64,000 nt of DNA, taken from the NCBI GenBank assembly GCA_035582835.1, contig JAYKAV010002926.1:101630-165629 (forward strand). The letters run 5' to 3'. The notes under the pieces are model-generated. The model was not told the origin of the DNA. It saw only the letters and a program-made list of their open reading frames with translations, and searched no databases. This DNA is from Phoebastria nigripes (Eukaryota; Chordata; Aves; Procellariiformes; Diomedeidae). This document shows positions 1-11,418 of this stretch, piece by piece; the stretch's first letter is position 1; the number at the start of each line of letters is the position of its first letter. A program made the translations under genes and the position numbers.

Positions 1-853
1 TCTGGACCTGGACACAGGCCAGGTATAAAAGCCCTGGGCCCAGCATGGGGTAATTTACCCAGCTCTTATGATGGTGATCTAATCTAACCTGGTTTATTGG
101 CTTTGAAACAAACTAGGAACACTCACACAGCCAGTAACCATTCCTCAGCTGAGGGGACAGGGGTGAAGAGCTGAGGACAAAAAGATTGTTTAGCTAACTT
201 TGCTAACTTTATTCCTCCAGACCATTCCTGACTATGGCCTTACACCAAAAAAAGAGAAACACAGACAAGGCACCTAGTACAACCATTTTTCTAGATGTGG
301 CAATGCCAGTTTAAAGAGTGTTTACAGACCCACAACTAGTTCTCCTTCCCTTCATTGAAATACAGCCATTGATGAAATATATAAAGTGCCATTACACTTT
401 GGCCCAAGATAATTATATTGACACAGGAAAAAAATTAGGAATTATTGTATCACTTCAGCTATATCAGTGTGATTAAAGCAATACAATTTATGTATATAGA
501 TAACTTTCAGACTACCATGCAAGGTACAAATGGCAGCTGAATAGTGTATATGTACTTGACTTGATTTCATTAGCTCTGCGTGAACAGTTTCTAACCATGC
601 TACACTCAAGTTTTCTGATGGATGCAAACCATATAACATCACTGGAATGGCTCAAGTTCACCTCAAGATGTAATCAGTTCAATGTAATTAAGGAAAAGCC
701 CTCCTCACCTTCAGAAAAGAGAATTTGAAACTTCAACTTCCTTTTAAAGTGTACTGGAAAGCAGAAAAAAGAACTTTCAAAACATGTTTTCATTCCTTAA
801 TAAAGATCTTTCAACCTATTGCATCAATTTCCTGCTCAATTCAGATGAGCAAC
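1..853. other. Non-coding stretch, no gene seen
   Basis: No open frame here looks like a protein. The extreme left edge carries a TATAAAA motif at 24-30 in a GC-richer context, but the first downstream ATG (45) meets a stop after one codon. The rest is unremarkable AT-rich DNA up to the insertion site of the LTR. The last five bases (849-853, gcaac) are the left target-site duplication of that LTR. Confidence 0.6.
24..30 (+). promoter_or_regulatory. TATA-like motif at the left edge
   Basis: TATAAAA lies in the context aggtataaaagccc. A core promoter is possible, but there is no coding exon behind it within view and the upstream part is cut off by the window edge, so this may be chance. Confidence 0.15.
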
Positions 854-1108
854 TGTCCTGGTTTCAGCTGGGATAGAGTTAATTTTTTTTCCTAGTAGTT
901 GGTATAGTGCTATGTTTTGGATTTAGTATGAGAATAATGTTGATAACACACTGATGTTTTTAGTTGTTGCTAAGTAGTCTACTAGTCAAGGACTTTTCAG
1001 CTTCCCATGCTCTGCCAGGTGCACAAGAAGCTGGGAGGGAGCATAGTCAGGACAGCTAACCCAACTGGCCAATGGGGTATTCCATACCATAGGACGTCAA
1101 GCTCAGCA

Positions 1109-1115
1109 TATAAAG
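1109..1115 (+). promoter_or_regulatory. LTR TATA box
   Basis: TATAAAG lies in the middle of the solo LTR, about 190 bp upstream of its poly(A) signal. It is the likely U3 core promoter. It could still drive transcription into the flanking DNA on the + strand, but nothing in the sequence shows that it does. Confidence 0.6.
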
Positions 1116-1295
1116 CTGGGGGAAGAAGAAGGAAGGGGGGGTCGTTTGGAGTGATGGCGTTTGTCTTCCCAAGTAACCATTACACGTGTTGGAGCCCTGC
1201 TTTCCTGGAGATGGCCGAACACCTGCCTGCCGAGGGGAAGTAGTGAATGAATTCCTTGGTTTGCTTTGCTTGCGTGCGCGGCTTTTGCTTTACCT

Positions 1296-1301
1296 ATTAA
1301 A
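1296..1301 (+). terminator. LTR polyadenylation signal
   Basis: ATTAAA is followed within about 30 bp by T-rich sequence, in the expected R-region position of the solo LTR. Confidence 0.55.
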
Positions 1302-1432
1302 CTGTCTTTATCTCAACCCACGAGTTTTCTCACTTTTACCCTTCCGATTCTATCCCCCATCCCACCGGGGGGGAGTGAGCGAGTGGCTGTGTGGTGCTTA
1401 GTTCCTGACTGGGGTTAAACCACAACAGCAAC

Positions 1433-2431
1433 AAATATGTATGCTATTTTGTTTAGCTTGACTTTACCTTCGATTTGGTGAGTTTATGTTTAAAAAGGAG
1501 GAAAGAGAATCTACCACTGATAATAACAAAACGAAGGCTTGCCTTTTAAACCAGAAAGTGATTATGATTTTGAGATTTGAATCATGTAGTTCTTCATCTT
1601 GTACCCTTGAGCATTATCAGAGAGACACATGAATACCTGCTAGGACAACAATCTTTATGAAACAGGCCAAAAACTAGTGTTCAGTAAGTAAGCTAGCCCC
1701 TAGGGTTTCATCTTGAGGGTTAAAGAAGCCTGCTTGCTCCCTAGTCTGCCAGAGTTTATTGCTGCTAGCAGGAATTGTGTGCTTAATCCTCCTTTCCTTT
1801 CTTGGATGCAATCCTAGCAAGAAGTGAGAGGTAGTTTTATCGTGGGGGAGGACTACAACACCAGTCCCCATAAATACATGTCACTTAAGTGTGCTTTGAG
1901 GATGTAGCAATTGGTTCCAGTGGGGCCAAATTCATCTTTAGTCCTGGGGAGACCCACAAGCCACTTCTGTCACTAGCCATGATAAGAGTCACGCATCAGT
2001 CACTCAATACATATGAGTTTCAAGTGAGGTTGAGGGCCTGTCCTTTAAAAGCCAGACCCTCCCAGGTCATTTTGAGTTGGGTTCCAAAAANCAAAAATCT
2101 GAATGAGGCACCAGCCGTGATCTGCCAGTGTATAGCAGGACAAGATGGTGAGGAGACAATCCAAGTATCTAAGGACGAAGAGAAAGATGCAGGATTTTTG
2201 AAAAACAGATGATTAATGGGAGAGATACAGCTGAAAAGCTGGTTTTCCAGTCCTGAAGTAGCTTCCTAAAAGAAAAGAGGTCTTGACCCAAAAGGAATGG
2301 GAGAAGAGGCATTTGGTCCTGCCATAAATGCATTTTGAGGTGAAAGAGAATAAGGTCAGGTATCTGTATCACTTATGTTTTTCTGATGACTTCCAGAGCA
2401 TGAGCACTTCAGTCATCACACAATAATTTTA
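1433..2431. other. Non-coding stretch, no gene seen
   Basis: The open frames here, including one of about 107 codons at 1889-2212, show no domain, signal peptide or codon pattern that I recognise. No repeat family was identified. Confidence 0.5.
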
Positions 2432-3015
2432 GTGGAAGCATCTAATGTTGAAAGCAGCATTTCAGATCCATTTTTATTGCAGATTTGGTTTCTAAACAAC
2501 AAGTTACAAACATTTCAAGAAGGCTGCATGCAGTTGAAAAACCACAGTCATATAAATTATCTATGTATATTTGGCAGAAGAGATGGTGGGAGAAATTTCT
2601 GGAGCTTACTTTTACTGAAATCATTTTATTAAATAAAAAAAGGAAGAAAGAAAAGTTGAAAGCTGTTTTAGATTGTGAAGATATTGACACTTTTGAAATG
2701 GAAAGGGCATATAGGTCTCTAGCCCCAGGTCCATTGGCTGAGGAATCTTGTTGGGCTGTAATAATCAAACTTTTAAGATTTAAAGAAAAGGAGATAATTC
2801 TGAAAAAGGCAATACAATACTCTAAAGAAAGAAAGCAGAGGATATAGAAAGGTGACAGAGAGTTCGTATTTTCTCCAGCTCTACCCAAAAAGAAAAGAGG
2901 AGAGAAGAAAGAAACTGTTGAATTTGAGTCTTTAATGCCAGGAGGGAAAAAAAAAGTGAGACATGAANTTTTGCAACCTACTACCCCCATAGTAACAGCA
3001 GGAACCATTACCACA
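2432..3015 (+). pseudogene. Decayed L1/Tx1-type LINE ORF1 relic (Transposase_22-like)
   Basis: The reading is split between frames. From 2432 one frame gives a coiled-coil-like lead-in and then LKNHSHINYLCIFG, which lines up with the ENRSRRNNLRIxG entry to the RNA-binding domain of L1-type ORF1 proteins. Near 2590 the match moves to the next frame: EKFLELTFTEIIL, then FEMERAYRSLAPGP, then WAVIIKLLRFKEKEIILKKA. These correspond to the family blocks IERAHRSLAP-P and R-VIIKLLRF-DKE-IL--A. A TAG at 2845-2847 interrupts the frame. A fainter match (KGDREFVFSPALPKKK) follows in the same frame. No linked endonuclease/RT ORF2 and no poly(A) tail were found. This ORF1 type belongs to the L1/Tx1 clades, not to CR1. 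The element is dead: one frameshift and at least one stop. The open frame on the opposite strand (2442-3101) is a shadow. Confidence 0.6.
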
Positions 3016-6000
3016 TAGCAGAGGCAGTTGAACAGTTTATCAAGGAGATTTTTCCTTCTGCTATGGATTTCACTTTTGTAGCAGCGCATAGGCTTTTCCA
3101 TGTTACTTGGCCCTATTCCACAGCTTTTATTGAAGATTAAGGCTTAAAAGAGAAGAGAAAACAAACAGAAAACAAGTACAGGCTCAACATCTTGATGGAA
3201 GTTTATACTGTGGGTCTGCCTTGTTGCTTTAAACACAATTGCTTTAGCTCCAGGCATTACAGTTTCAAACTGTGATTAGTTTAAAGGCTTACTGAATGTG
3301 ATTTTATGGAGAAGTTAAGTGTTTTAATTTCTATGCTTATTTCCAATTCATCACATACCATCCTTGAAAGGAAGAACAGCCCAACACATTTTCATGTTTC
3401 TCATTATGAGGAATCATTTCCAGTAAAATGTGCAAGTGTGGGGTGTAAATGGGAAGTGGGAAGCTGTCCTTGGTCAGGTCAAGTAGCAGAGGCATCAGTT
3501 TGTACATATTTACTTTTAATACTATGTGGAAAGCTGGAACTGATGAGGATCCCATTTTCAGAGTTGCTGAGTTTTCCAAGCTCTCATTTATCATGCTGAG
3601 TTTGCTGGTGCTCAGCCCCTCTTAAAAGGCAGACAGTAAGTTATGAACTCTTTTTGTTGTGGAGATATCTGTCCAAATGTAAACCAGTGCACTGAGTCAG
3701 CTCCCAGGCTGCCCACGTGCTCCCTCTACCACTCAGAGTATTCTCTAACACGCAAACAGAAAAAAAACCCTGAGTATGTTGTGGCTTACTTCCGCACTCC
3801 GGAATCTCAAATGCCAAATAAGATATCCACATGACACCAGGTCATAAGAGGGGCAATATTTTTGAGAAGACGGGACCTTGCAGCAGGGTGGGGAAACCTG
3901 CTCTGCCTGCCTGCCTCTGGCCCATCCTGCTGCATAAGCCCAGGCAGGGTGCTTGATGCCTCTGTGCACCTCCTTCCTCCCCTCTCCACCATTTGTCTAT
4001 CCTGGCCCTTCACACTGCCCACTGCTGGGGTTTGTAACCGGGGGGGGCATCCACAAAAGGAGAAAAGAGGTGCCTTCCCTAAGTGGTTCGTCCCCCATCC
4101 TCCACCCAACCTCCAGGCTCTCAAGTTTCTACCAGGGGATTTCCCTGGCTGCGGCAATGGCACCCCAGAGTACTGAATTCGGAAAGTCACACAGCGTGTG
4201 AGAGGACTGGCGTCAACTTTCCCCTGCTAAGGGGCAGCTCATCCCCACACCTCCCACCTTTCAGGAGAGCCTGCAGGAGCATTTTCCATCCATCCTACCA
4301 AAGCTGTTACCCCTTGCACGGCATCCCGAGTGGTAGGGCTAAGGAGAGCAAGGCAGGGAGCATGACTGTAGGCTGGTAGTCAGGGCAGTCTCCTGGAGGG
4401 GAAGCAGCAGTTCCAGGCCCTTCCCTGTGAGCACTGTATATATTTTAAATGCTGGGTGAACAGCGTGAAGAGCAGGAAGCAGAAATGGAGACCCAAGTCC
4501 CCTGTGGATCCAACCCTCTGTTTTATTATGTGCATGTACGGCAATGTTATACAGCAGACCTCTGGTCTGGTTTTGTGTCTTCAGGCTGCAGTTTAATGAT
4601 GAATAATTAGGTTCTGGACAGCTCTTGGCAAAGGCTGCCACTGAATACTTTATGCTGTAATGGATGTTAATCTGAAAATTGTGTTTGCAGTTCTGTTTGA
4701 TCATCTATAATGAAAGTGGTCAAATTGTAATTTGGTCTTATTAAAAAAAAATAATAATACCACCAAACCTATTTCAAATCAAGATCCAAATCCTACTCTC
4801 ATTTTACACTAGCGAAAACAAGTAAGATTTCCACTACATCCAACGATCTTACATGACCACAAGAGATGAAAAAAAGATTCTCAAAAACAATTTGAAAGTG
4901 TTAGGAGTTCAACTGCAGCATCAAACTGGAGGAACTCGAGGGAGTTTTACTTACATAGACAGCTAGAGCTCAAAATCAGTGGTCTGTCATTACAACATAG
5001 TAAGCTACAGCATATATAAAAGGTAAGTTATATTAAATATTTGAAAACATCGAATCTTCCAAGGTACCTAGGTTTGCATTTGACTGTGCTGGGAATATCA
5101 CTGAAAATTTTGCTCGAAGTGGCATCCTGAAAACCATGATGCAAGAGACTGTCAAAGAATAAACGGTACCTGCATGTCAAACATTGCTTCCACATCTTGT
5201 GACTGATATGAGACACTTGTGGCATTTGCTGTGAAATACAGAAACAAATTACTCATAACTGACTGAAACACTGATCAAAATACATATGCAAGTTATTTCA
5301 CCTTCTTATGATCCAAAGAATCACCTAGAAAAATATGTGAAATTCAAAGTAGTCCCTGAAAACTAGATATAAGTGTGGACGAGAAAAGAAACAGGATTAT
5401 AACCAGATAGTGTGACACAGCCAACGTGACCCAGCAAGTCAGTGGCAGAAACACAACTTACAATATTTTTTTTTAAATCTTAATATAGTAATAGCTGCAG
5501 AACTAATCAGTGACTGAAACCGTTAAAACAGGAACTTTTGACAATGTTGATGTGAGAGCTAACAAAATAGGAAAATAGGGCAAACATCCTCCCAAGAATG
5601 CTGTGTTCCTCATGCAGCTGCCATGCTGCTGTGACAGCGTTATGATGGAGATCTGAGTGATGCTGGCCTGCGAGGCTGAAGCAAAGTGGATCACATCCTA
5701 AAGTCTTTTTGGAGATACATTTCCACCAGTTTCAATGAATCGGAGACAGGTTAGAGCCAATGGGAATTTAGTCTGGGTAAGGACGGATACACAAATGAAT
5801 AAAGATTTCAGCATTTGGCTTTACCTTTGCAAAGAAATAATAAAAATATATTGCACATGTTGCATATCTGTCAGCTAAATTCATTTTATCTACAACACTT
5901 TATTGGTCTCATGCAGCTCTAGAGAACAATTCAAATCTCAAATTACAAAACCACCTAGTTTAAGGCTCCATCAGTACTGAAGCCTTCAAACCCTGAAATA

Positions 6001-7705
6001 CAGTCTCCAAGTTCCCATTCAAATTGTCATCAAAGCTATACTCCAACATTAAGTCCATGTCAGCCTTAGTGGAAGCAGATGAGGACTCCAGCCGCATCTG
6101 GTTTGACTTCCCTGTAATAACTACAGCCAATTGAGCCATATCAAAGAAAATGTAAGTATTTCCTTGAAAAGTAACTATTATTTTTCTTTCAGGAAAATAA
6201 TTGCAAAAATGCTAATTTAATATTTAATAAGTCTTATTTTAAAATACAAAATCAAAGTATCTACTGGACTAGAACAGGCCAAAAATATCAGAGAGTAAGT
6301 TACAACATTCTCCCTTTGAGCAACTTTGTTTCTGCATAGGAAGAAAAATATTTGAAAAACTCGGCTTCTGTGACAGGAGATAAATTTAAACTCAAACCTG
6401 AGCTCTTCAAAGACTCGCTTAATCTACAGACTCCTGTACATACCCCGTACCAAAGAATGGCCCATGCAGGTCCTTCACAAGCTCTAGCCCTCGCTCGCTC
6501 TGTGTTGCAGGCGCTTCTGCTCTGCCTTTACCTGCTGGAAAATTAAATCTTTAGCAAAATGGAGGGGTGGGGATTTTGCTGTTACTCCTGATGAAACCAG
6601 CAATACTTACATGCAACACAGGAAGGTACCTCTAGGCACTCGGCAGAACATATCCTCTCACTCTATATTTTAAAATAACCGTATTTTCAGCTAGCTTTAT
6701 TTATTTTTTTAGGTCATTAACAGATACTTAAAGCACTTCTCAATTACTTATCTAATATTATGGTCATTGTAATGTTAGTAACTTTCTCAATCATTGATGT
6801 CTACGTTCTTGCTTTTCTCATCACAAACAGGGATGTTTTATTGTTCTAACTTTAAAAATGGAGAGCCATGGCATACAAAAATTAGATCTCAGGTAGAGTC
6901 CCAATTTTTAGAGTACCTTCTTAACCAAAAAGATACTAGTTTTCTATAAGTAGTTGGTTGGCTGGCTAATCACTTCCTACATGTCTCTAAAGAATTGCTC
7001 ATTAGACATTTGCATGCCAAAAATAAATTAAGTGCTTATTTTAGGGGAGAATTTCTCATTTCATCTATTGACAAGCTCTAAAACAGCCAGGCATGGCTGG
7101 ACAGCAGAGACCGGCACCCCTAGATTGTAGTTTACTGATAGAGGTATTATTTATGCTCTACTTTTTACTTCTTTCAACCCCTTCTCTGAGCTATGGCTAT
7201 AAGTCAGGCACCCAGCTGGGTGGATAGAAGTAAATTAAAATTCCACAGTGCTCACAGAGAACAGACACACATGTAAATCTGAAGGATATCTACCTATAAA
7301 AATTTATCTCAATTTTTTCCTATGACAAAACATTGAAGTGTTTAAGAACACTCTGGAGGACAGAAAGAAGGGCTACCAAACACAATTTTCCTTTACAAAC
7401 ATGTGAACATAAGCACAGGTTAAGCACGCTCCTTAATGCATGAGATCGTTTCCTCCATCACAGATGTGGACTAGTGAATTTAGCAGAGGTTTTGGAACTG
7501 ATGCCAGTAACAGGGTAACAGCTAAGATAACAAGGTTTTTTTCTTTGCTAAACATTTTTATGATCCATATCGCTGTAGTATCTGAAAATGTCTCAAGTGA
7601 AGCAGAGGAAGAAATGCCATCTTTTAAAAGTGAAAATGGTGTATTTATTTAAAAAAATAAAAATCAGAATTTCCCATGTAAGCATTAATGAATTTGTTGT
7701 ATTTT
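3016..7705. other. Non-coding stretch, no gene seen
   Basis: This stretch is mostly AT-rich. A GC-richer patch at about 3860-4400 has several overlapping open frames on both strands, none with recognisable protein features. About 5400-5460 contains a segment resembling the conserved half of MIR-type SINEs. An A-rich tract at 4742-4770 runs into ccaccaaacc. Confidence 0.5.
5404..5458 (+). repeat. Possible MIR/CORE-SINE-like fragment
   Basis: The string cagcaagtcagtggcagaa, preceded by a degenerate gacacagccaacgtgaccc, resembles the MIR segment around GGTCACACAGC-AGT-AGTGGCAGAGC. The match is short and old, and chance cannot be excluded. Confidence 0.3.
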
Positions 7706-7738
7706 GGGGTTTGGGGGGATGGGGGTTGGTTTGGGGGG
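7706..7738 (+). other. G-quadruplex candidate
   Basis: Four G runs of 4, 6, 5 and 6 bases lie at 7706-7709, 7713-7718, 7721-7725 and 7733-7738, separated by loops of 3, 2 and 7 bases. This satisfies the canonical four-run rule. It leads directly into a T/G simple repeat. No gene or promoter is visible next to it. Confidence 0.7.
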
Positions 7739-7770
7739 TTTTGTTTGTTTGNTTGGTTGGTTGGTTTTTT
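7739..7770. repeat. GTTT/GGTT simple repeat
   Basis: A short run of GTTT and GGTT units contains one ambiguous base at 7752. It continues the G/T-rich strand asymmetry of the adjoining G-quadruplex candidate. Confidence 0.75.
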
Positions 7771-10117
7771 AAACAGTTCAAAAAAGAAAAAATGCCCTGG
7801 TTTTAAATGGCCATTTCCAGTTTTAAAAAAATCACTTTTTAAAACCAAAGAATACTATTAACAAGAATAAACCATCAGGAGAACAAATTTTCATGCTTGG
7901 ATTTTTTTTTTCCATAAAAAAAGCCAGAAACTTTAAAAATAATGAAAATTGTCTGCCAAAACCCTCTTTTTATTTTCACTCCATAAAGCCCTTTTTAATT
8001 AAAATATAAATTCAGCAATAAAAATTCTACAAGTTTTCCACTAGTATTTACAAATTGGAAACACTCTTTCATCTTTCCCACACTGGGGAGAAATAGCTTA
8101 AATTTAAAGCAGTGCCTATTGCATGAGTCTTTGTGTGAGGAAATCATTGAAGGAAAGTCTAAGAGAAGAATATTGTGTTGCATTTTAATTCTGAAAGTAA
8201 TTGTTTTAGTTTGGGGGTTTTTTTGCCTTTCACAAGAGATGTGCTGTAATCCATCCCATCCTTGTCAGGAATTTACCCATTAAGTGTTCCTCCCAGTGGT
8301 CCGCACTTTCCACTGGTTCAATTTTCAAAGAAACTTTTGGGATTGAAGAAGGAAAGCCAGAAAAAATTTGCTGACCCATTTTTTCAGAAAAAATGATTTA
8401 AACCAAGAATGCTGGTTAGAGCACATGGAGATTTCAAACACCCAGGGCAGGAGCCCTGCTGAGTAGGAGCCACACACAGGTTTGATGAGGTTTAACTTCA
8501 TAACTTTGCTCAGTTCAGTTAGACTTCCTTGAATGCAGACAAAATCTCAGGCCACTACTGACCACCCCAAGAAGAGTTCTCAGTACCAGGAACAGAGATG
8601 GTGAACTAGATACTTCAAGAGCAGGAAGCCTATATGGTGAGTAAAGCACAAAAGTAATGTGTGCTTGACAAGTTATCAGGATAAACATATAGGTTTGTTT
8701 GGTTTGGACTACTCAGAGGTTTTCTGTATGTGCCATACCATTGCTTGCTAAAAAATTTACCATTTAATAGTTTAGAAGTTCTAGAAACACATAGTTTTCC
8801 AAATATTCATGTCAATCATTCCATAGCAGAGTGTGTTAACGGTGCACTAATTTATTTGAGTAGAGCCAGAACTGGCTTGAACCTATCCTCAACATTTTTT
8901 GGTCATTTGTGAAACAGTTGGATTCATTTTTCCCTGCACAAATCATCAAGATGAATGCCATTTTCCATTATCATTAGAAAATGCATCCAAGCACAAATGA
9001 GCCTTAATTTCAGGGATGACGGAGAGTAAGAGTGTGTTCAAATACTTGAAGTCAAATGCAGCTTTGCTTTTTGCTCTGTTCAGATTTTAAGGTAAAATGA
9101 CAAACGAGAGTCCCAGCTCACCTGCCAAATCCTTCCACGAGTTTCATGCCATCACGTGAGCTGACTTTCCACCTTCAGCTCTAACCATGGTGAGAGCCTG
9201 GCTCTCACCACTTTCGCCTGCCTGCCTGCAGCTTTACTAGGAATGTTTGTGCTTTGCCACCACAAACCCAGGATGACAGAGCAGTGTTGCAGGGTGACTG
9301 GCAGAATTTGCTTTAAAAATAAAGAGACTATGGCAGGACCCAATTGATAGCATTTACATCAAGCTCAGGCAGGAGAAATTCCAACAAAGAGGATTCAAGA
9401 GGGTGAAACGCCAACACGAATACATGCCAATGGCAGGCAATATTGCTAATTTAGGCCCAGACAGTGAAACTTTGTAAGANATGGGTCAATGCCACGAGCT
9501 TTACAGGCCTGCACAGCCTGGATGAGTACCTGGGGCAACTCTGGTAACCTAGGTGGTTTACAAACAGTAAACTCCTGATACACGTTACTTAAAAACAAAA
9601 TGCATGTGAAAATGATAAAATAGTGTGTTTGTTCATGATGCTTTTCGTAAGAGTCCAAACTGGTTGCAAGTTATCAGACCTTTGCTCCTTCTGTCTGTCA
9701 GTTCAAGCGTGTGCTCACATCCTTAGCAATGCTCCTGTGACCAAGCACGGGCTGCTCTCAGTCAGGAAGCCCCCTTAGCTGCCCTAGGGGTTGCAGTCAT
9801 GTATGCAAAAGCAAATGAGATCTCCTCAGAAGAATGTATCAACATGCGTTATTGTCATGGCACACTCCTGCCTCTTCTAACCAGCATCGCACACTCACAA
9901 AACATCACACCTGTGCTCACTACACCACTTTACATGCTTCTGCCTTGGGTGTAACTTACACCACTGCGGGCCTGAGCCCCACATCTTAAACTGCAAAGTT
10001 TGCAAAGGGCAAGTTCTGCTCACAGTAATCAAGCAATCAGTCCAAGCTTATAATTTCAGAGTATATTGTGCTGGGTTAAATCAGAGATGAATGCATCCCT
10101 AAGTCTTCTGGTTTCCT
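7771..10117. other. Non-coding stretch, no gene seen
   Basis: The open frames are short and unconvincing. About 9940-9990 contains gtgtaacttacaccactgc, which resembles one of the old dispersed motifs seen again, reversed, near 38350. Any continuation of the Ty3/Gypsy relic would lie here on the minus strand, but no RNase H, integrase or LTR signal was recognised. Confidence 0.5.
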
Positions 10118-10567
10118 TTATAGCATCAGTGCACTGCCATTTTCAATTCTGTCCTGAGCAGTTGATTCAGAGAATTCAGGACTGTTGAAAGGTTCTCCAA
10201 AAAAATGACTGAAATAGTTTATAAATCCTAGGAGGGAGCATAACTGCACAACATTTGTAGGACAAGGAGCATTCTTTACAGCGGTTATTTTATCCTGTGA
10301 TTTATACTGGTCTCCTCCATCTATCACATGGCTACAGCGTTCAGTTCTGCCTTGTAGGAATTCACTTTTGGCCTCACACTACACTCTCCCTGCCAGACCA
10401 ACACCTTCCTTAGGTACGTGCAAGCCTTCTGCATCTGTTTTCTGTGTGACGATGTCAACAAACAGCGTTAAATTCTGTGGATGCATTTGTTCTGGGGCCC
10501 TTGGTGATATGACAGGGGTTAATACTATTTCAGTGAGAAACTGAAAACATCCCATGACAGTCTGCAC
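10118..10567 (-). pseudogene. Fossil Ty3/Gypsy-type pol fragment (end of reverse transcriptase)
   Basis: Read on the minus strand, one frame runs for about 150 codons with a single in-frame stop (10379-10381). In order it gives GCFQF...ISPRAP, a degenerate FVDIVTQKTDAEGLH at the place of the YxDD strand, EAKSEFLQ, SHVIDGG, and KITAVKNAPCPTNVVQLCSL followed by LGFINYFSHFF. These match the family order SAPxxFQ, YxDDI-V-----EH, KCEFLQ, LGHVI and K--AV--AP-PTN---LRSFLGL-NYY--F, which is typical of Ty3/Gypsy RT running into the connection before RNase H. The catalytic YxDD is lost. No LTR or other pol domain was recognised nearby, so this is an isolated, inactive relic. It does not look like the avian ERV families that left the two solo LTRs. 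Confidence 0.72.
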
Positions 10568-11353
10568 TCTAATTCAGAGGTTTCAGGTATAACTCAACAG
10601 GAAAGTTTGAGTCTATCCTCCCTCAACCTTTACCCAACTGCTGCAATGAAAACAGCTACAAGGAGCATCCAAGGCTTAAGAAACCTCCTTACAAAGGTTC
10701 AAATCGTGAACGTGATTGTCCCCGAGCTTTGAGAACATTCATAATTCAAATACAGACCAGTCTTTTGGAAATGATCCACCTTAACATTAAGTAGAATTAA
10801 ACTCCTGGCTATTAAGTTCCTATGACATTGCCACACTTAACATTGATAGATAGATCTGATTTTTTTTTTTTTTTTTTTTTTTTAAGCTGCTCCTAAATTT
10901 AGTTTGTTTGATTTTAAATACCAGCCTGAAATCTTGATATTGCCACAGTTCCTCATGTCCTCCTCCCTCTTTGGCCAGAGTCAAAACTGGGTCTTCAAAT
11001 ACATTTCCCGGCACCACTTCAAGCAGAAGGCTGAGCCAAGCCTCTGTCTTACAGCACAGGCAGGTGGGAAGGATCACTTGCACCTTCCCTCTAATACCAA
11101 AAAAACCCACACAGGTTTTCCCTAGAACATAGTCACAGCAGGCCACTCAATTTTATACTACTATGATCACCTAATTTAATTCTCAGGCTAAATAAACATG
11201 TATTTAAGCTGCAATTAATACTTTTGATTCTGCGGTGCATATACCTTCATAAACAGTATTTTTAACTTTCCATGACAGTACTTCCACAATTCTGCGCACA
11301 CTCACTACATGTTAAGTGCAACAGTCATTTGTTGCCAGTGATCAGTGCAGACC
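10568..11353. other. Non-coding stretch with a poly(T) tract
   Basis: Upstream parts of the Ty3/Gypsy RT would be expected here on the minus strand but could not be read. A run of 24 T lies at 10860-10883. The open frames at 10820-11146 (-) and 10904-11125 (+) start at or beside that run and have no recognisable features. Confidence 0.5.
10860..10883. repeat. Poly(T) homopolymer, 24 nt
   Basis: An uninterrupted T run. It could be a retroposon tail read on the minus strand (poly(A)), but no recognisable body or target-site duplication adjoins it. Confidence 0.9.
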
Positions 11354-11418
11354 ATCAGAGATTCACAGAGTCCCTCAGGTGGGAAGGGCCCTCAGGAGGT
11401 CTCTGATCCCCACTCCTC
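11354..11418 (-). mobile_element. CR1 LINE 3'-end fragment
   Basis: The string gattcacagagtccctcagg, then tgggaagggccctcagga and ggtctctgatccccactcc, follows the reverse complement of the CR1 3' end (AATCACAGA...GGTTGGAAGGGACCTCTGGAGATCATCTAGTCCAACCCCC). The copy is short and diverged. Confidence 0.65.

Larger units (their letters stand above)
854..1427 (+). mobile_element. Solo LTR of an avian endogenous retrovirus (ERVL-like)
   Basis: The element begins TGTCCTGGTTTCAGCTGGGA and ends GGGGTTAAACCACAACA, so it has the TG...CA ends of an LTR. It is flanked by a perfect 5-bp duplication, gcaac, at 849-853 and 1428-1432. A TATA box (TATAAAG, 1109-1115) and a poly(A) signal (ATTAAA, 1296-1301) lie in the expected U3-R order, which fixes the + orientation. 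There is no gag, pol or env next to it, so it is a solo LTR left by LTR-LTR recombination. The start and end closely resemble a repeat I recognise from many neoavian genomes. The 5-bp duplication fits ERVL-type integration; the family assignment is from memory. The short open frames inside it are not genes. Confidence 0.88.

Noticed and set aside
1007..1401. Overlapping 71-78 codon open frames
   Set aside because: They are inside the solo LTR and encode no known viral protein.
2442..3101. 219-codon open frame on the minus strand
   Set aside because: It is the complement of the L1-like ORF1 relic; its Phe/Leu/Ser-rich peptide comes from the A/G-rich sense strand.
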